NCBI GenBank assembly: GCA_020725545.1
Contig: DYEV01000022.1
Location: 1-64,000 of the forward strand
Direction of reading: 5' to 3'
Length of the DNA: 64,000 bases
Origin: Desulfobacca sp.
GTDB lineage: Bacteria; Desulfobacterota; Desulfobaccia; Desulfobaccales; Desulfobaccaceae
Every line of letters begins with the position of its first letter. Position 1 is the stretch's first letter. Below are positions 61,337 to 64,000 of this stretch, in pieces. The notes beneath the pieces were generated by a model that did no database searches, was not told where the DNA came from, and saw nothing but the letters and a program-made list of their open reading frames with translations. The translations under genes were made by a program, and so were the position numbers.

Positions 61337-62239
61337 TTATTGCGGGAAAGAGGGCCGGATGGCCGCCAACACCTCGGGGATGATGTCTGACCAGCCAAAG
61401 GGCATGAAGTGAATGCCCTGGCACATGGGGGCGATCTCCTTGAGGAGAGCAATGGTCATGGCCGTGGCCTTTTTCTTGTAATCGGCTTTTGGGACGCTAT
61501 CCAGCTCCTTGATCCAGGCTTCCGGCACGGTGATGCCCGTGACGTTGTCGTTGATGAACTTGGCCATGCCCGGCGATTTAATCACCACCATGCCGAACAT
61601 GACTGGCACTCCCAGCTTTTCCGCCTTTTTCATGAAGGTTTCAAATTGTTTGGGCTCATAGACCGGCTGGGTCTGAAAAAACTCGCAGCCCGCGGCCACT
61701 TTCTTTTCCATCTTCATAAGCTGCAGGTCCAGGGGCTCGAAGTTGGGGTTGGCCGCGGCGCCCAGGGCCAGGTTGGTGGCCTGGGAGAGCTTGTTGCCCA
61801 TCATATCGTGGCCGGCATTCAGACCGGCGGCGATCTTCAACATCTGCACCGAGTCGATGTCAAACACCGGTTTGGCGGACTTATGGTCGCCGATTTTGAT
61901 ATGGTCGCCGGTGAGGCACAAGACATTGTCGATGCCCAGCGTGCAGGCGGCCAGGAGATCGGATTGGATGGCCAGGCGGTTGCGGTCCCGGCAGGTGATC
62001 TGGAAGATGGGCTCCAGGCCGAACTGTTTGGTCAAAACGGAGGCGGCCAGGGCGCCCAAGCGCATGGTGGCGCCTTGATTGTCGGTAATGTTGACGGCAT
62101 GGACATAATCTTTGATGTCCAGAGCCTCTTTGATATAGTCCGGGGGCGGGCCGCCATTGAGACGGGAGCAGCCTTTCACCGGACCCACTTCGCCGGTGAT
62201 GACGAAAGTCTTTTTCTGGAATAGTTCCGTGAGTTTCAT
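61337..62239 (-). CDS. metF: Methylenetetrahydrofolate reductase
   Basis: A 300-residue MetF-type enzyme (TIM barrel, FAD) reducing methylene- to methyl-tetrahydrofolate. Landmarks: FVITGEVGPVKGC, the Asn-rich VNITDNQGATMRL, FQITCRDRNRLAIQSDLL, VLCLTGDHIK and AAGCEFFQTQPVYEP (shown in part). It overlaps metV by 4 bp (ATGA), and the AGGTGTGC ribosome binding site decides the start at 62239. Partner MetV points to the methyl branch of the Wood-Ljungdahl pathway, running for acetate synthesis or oxidation. Confidence 0.94.
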   Translation of the reverse strand: MKLTELFQKKTFVITGEVGPVKGCSRLNGGPPPDYIKEALDIKDYVHAVNITDNQGATMRLGALAASVLTKQFGLEPIFQITCRDRNRLAIQSDLLAACTLGIDNVLCLTGDHIKIGDHKSAKPVFDIDSVQMLKIAAGLNAGHDMMGNKLSQATNLALGAAANPNFEPLDLQLMKMEKKVAAGCEFFQTQPVYEPKQFETFMKKAEKLGVPVMFGMVVIKSPGMAKFINDNVTGITVPEAWIKELDSVPKADYKKKATAMTIALLKEIAPMCQGIHFMPFGWSDIIPEVLAAIRPSFPQ

Positions 62240-62913
62240 GCACACCTCCCCTCTTTAATGTAGAGGACCCGGGGTTTGGCCATCTTGCTGTAATCTTTGG
62301 GCTCCATGTAGCGTTTCAGCTGCTCCAATTCACCGAGAGCGGCCATGCGATTGTAAATCAAGACCCAGGCGCAGTCCCGGTCAGGGTCCACTTCGCACTT
62401 GCCGTTTTCGGAACCGCCACAGGGGCCGTTCAAGAGGCTCTTGGCGCATTTGGTCACCGGACAGATGCCGCCCGTTTCGTTCAAGATACACTGGCCGCAC
62501 TCTTGGCATTGCTCCATGGCCATGACGCCTGGAATTACCATATCCATGTGGCCGACGGAGTCCAGACCGACCTTCACCGGGATGGTCAAACCCATTTCCT
62601 CGGTGGTCTGGCGAGCGATCTGCACCGCGCCGCCGCAGCCCAGAACGATCATGGCATCTGCTGCAGCAATCTGGTCTTTACAGGGATTGAGAAAGTTCCG
62701 GGAGTGCATGATGTTGCAAGTGCGCTCGGGGCTCACCTCCACGGTGACTTCTTTGCCTTCTTCTTTTAATGTGGCTGCCAATTCCTTGACTTGGTCCAAG
62801 CCGCCGGTCATACAGACCTTGGCACAGCCGTCGCAGCCCACCACGGCGATTTTTTCATAACCTGCCAAGGCCTGCAGGATTTCCTCCAGGGGTTTTTTCG
62901 TCGTACCGATCAT
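62236..62913 (-). CDS. metV: MetV, zinc/Fe-S partner of methylenetetrahydrofolate reductase
   Basis: A 225-residue protein homologous to the C-terminal MTHFR domain of acetogens. It has VVGCDGCAKVCMTGG, a nucleotide-like IVLGCGGAVQIAR and a Cys cluster CQECGQCILNETGGICPVTKCA. MetV forms a complex with MetF. ATG 62913 follows GAAGGAGAAAGAT, preferred to a TTG five codons upstream. It is the first gene of the metVF unit. Confidence 0.93.
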   Translation of the reverse strand: MIGTTKKPLEEILQALAGYEKIAVVGCDGCAKVCMTGGLDQVKELAATLKEEGKEVTVEVSPERTCNIMHSRNFLNPCKDQIAAADAMIVLGCGGAVQIARQTTEEMGLTIPVKVGLDSVGHMDMVIPGVMAMEQCQECGQCILNETGGICPVTKCAKSLLNGPCGGSENGKCEVDPDRDCAWVLIYNRMAALGELEQLKRYMEPKDYSKMAKPRVLYIKEGRCA

Positions 62914-63507
62914 ATCTTTCTCCTTCAACGACCCAAAGGGATTGCCAGCGAGAGCTTTCTTGCCCCGCGGACAAACGTTGCCCTTGGCCGTTCTCAGCTC
63001 ATTAAGGGGAAAAAATTTTACAGGAGCACATCATGCTTACTCTCGCCCCCGACTTGTGCCTGACACGAAGTTGACCCGAGACTGCAAGATGTACGGAGTG
63101 CTGGCAAGGAGGTTTTTAGCCCCTAACTGGAGGCGGGCACCGCCCACCACCGGCGGAACAATTGCGAGTTTTCACGGCGCTCCTCGACTTGAGTGGTTAG
63201 CTGGCTGCAGCCCGGGACTGTCATGCGGCGATCCTGGTGGTGGTTCGGGAGGCCACAGCAATAATAATATGTTTCGCAACTAAAGTATAATTCCTCTGCT
63301 TCTTCAGGTCAAGGCTTAAATGAGCATTTGATCATTATCGTGGGAGGCCGGCGCTGCGGTTGTGATCGTTGGCAAATCAACTTCAGGGCCTGCCAAGCTT
63401 TCCGGCAGGATGGTCATATAAGATAGAGATTTCCAGACAAATACCTTGGCAAGGCTAGCTGGCCATCGATCTGCGGGAACAAGAGGTACCAGCAGAGACA
63501 ATATGGT
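62914..63507. other. 594-bp gap without a recognised gene
   Basis: Between metV and the partial membrane-protein gene. Short ORFs here have no homologous motif. A CCTGCC/GGCAGG hairpin lies near 63390-63410 but lacks a T run. The metV promoter should lie at the left end; no clear -35/-10 pair is seen. Confidence 0.4.
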
Positions 63508-64000
63508 TTAGCCAAAAATGAGCCAGCCCGGCTTGAAGATAATAATAACGCCGATGGCCAGCATGGCCAGGCCGCCCACCAGACTGGAGAAGCGGCTGTA
63601 GGTGCCGGTCAGGCCGGTTATCTGCAGGGTGGCCATGGCCGTAATGAAAACAATTAAATCGTCGAGCATGAAAATGAGAATATAAAGGAGGATGTACAGG
63701 TAGTACTGCCAGACCGTCAGGTTGTTGAGGGTCAGGACTTGCAGAAAGACCACCGGCAGACTGGCGGAGCAGACCAATTCTACCAGATTGACGGCAAAGG
63801 CCAGGAGGATAATGCCTCCCAGGGCCAGCCAGAATTTTTCCTGGCTGGTGATTTCTTTCAGTCGCTGAAAAACCCGCTGGCGCCGCTCTGCATGGGTGAC
63901 TTTGCAGACCCCGGCCTCTCCCCAAAAAAACTCCTTCAGGTTGTAAACCCCGGCCACCAGGGCAATCAAGCCGACCCCCAAACGCACCCAGAACACCAAA
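63508..64000 (-). CDS. Polytopic membrane protein, 5' end outside window
   Basis: At least 163 residues; the reading frame is open to the window edge, so the N terminus lies beyond 64000. Four hydrophobic segments are visible (ALVAGVYNLKEFFWG, FWLALGGIILLAFAVNLVEL, YYLYILLYILIFMLDDLIVF, LVGGLAMLAIGVIIIFKPGW) and one Cys in VELVCSASLP. The basic loop VTHAERRQRVFQRLKE lies between the first two. It may have an N-terminal glutaredoxin- or thioredoxin-like domain outside the window, as some such proteins do, but this cannot be seen. Function unknown. Confidence 0.7.
   Translation of the reverse strand, partial: LVFWVRLGVGLIALVAGVYNLKEFFWGEAGVCKVTHAERRQRVFQRLKEITSQEKFWLALGGIILLAFAVNLVELVCSASLPVVFLQVLTLNNLTVWQYYLYILLYILIFMLDDLIVFITAMATLQITGLTGTYSRFSSLVGGLAMLAIGVIIIFKPGWLIFG

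Noticed and set aside
1-64000. tRNA or rRNA genes
   Set aside because: Intergenic regions were read for cloverleaf and conserved TTCRANNC-type text; none found, though a covariance search would be decisive.

Overview
This 64-kb window is chromosomal DNA of an anaerobic, GC-rich bacterium, most probably a member of the Desulfobacterota (a Desulfobacca- or Syntrophobacter-like sulfate reducer or syntroph). The evidence is the gene mix: a metV-metF pair for the methyl branch of the Wood-Ljungdahl pathway, a cytosolic group-3b-type NiFe hydrogenase, a hybrid cluster protein under a Crp/Fnr-type regulator, hopanoid glycosyltransferase HpnI, ADP-forming acyl-CoA synthetase, and several small Cys-rich and signalling domains (two-CW, SHxxCPxC) typical of that phylum. 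No rRNA or tRNA gene, CRISPR array or intact transposase was seen.

Layout. 1-5534 (minus): a tandem palindrome array, a response regulator, a histidine kinase with a two-CW domain, a PhnD-family lipoprotein and a sigma-54 activator. 5535-13841 (plus): a sigma-54-like promoter and an operator-like inverted repeat, then a TSUP (TauE/SafE) exporter, a small membrane protein, a cytoplasmic molybdopterin oxidoreductase, a four-cluster ferredoxin subunit and a 1133-residue flavoprotein whose NuoE/NuoF-like half has lost most cofactor ligands. The arrangement recalls AioXSR/TtrS-type oxyanion sensing coupled to a DMSO-reductase-family enzyme and is the best candidate here for an undescribed system. 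13982-17875: rnhA, then radical SAM/B12, QatB-like and QatC-like genes, a partial relative of the Qat anti-phage system without QatA or QatD. 18000-23010: periplasmic coiled-coil protein, engB, larB, hpnI, a YdcF-family gene and a Cys-rich protein. 23279-26229: cobalamin riboswitch and cbiMNQO cobalt importer. 26240-30858 (minus): hydBGDA-type hydrogenase operon with an embedded cyclic-nucleotide-binding-like gene. 31098-38045: a DUF2007-like gene, a SagB-type nitroreductase, a lipoprotein, and yjbQ-phoH-pgpH-ybeY-pdxJ. 38327-48953: WYL regulator, a free-standing zinc motif protein with ARPP-1, an exported 16-residue-repeat protein, yihY, ricT-like, holB, guaA and hypotheticals. 49125-54035: acyl-CoA synthetase, an ABC-2 permease and a surface-protein gene broken by an in-frame TGA. 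54939-61217: nitrosative-stress cluster (regulator, hcp, HD/zinc protein, ferredoxin) with two FNR-like boxes, then two flavoproteins. 61337-64000: metF, metV and a partial membrane protein.

The intergenic regions are unusually rich in small dispersed repeats. I see at least four kinds: palindromes with a TCC-type centre and varying stems; a GTTGTTGAAAAA-ended element that often abuts stop codons; a GTCATGCTGAGC-type element; and elements with TTGTTGCCAAACCCC or TTTTTCCCCCTC ends. Family assignments are made by eye from motifs and have not been checked by database search.
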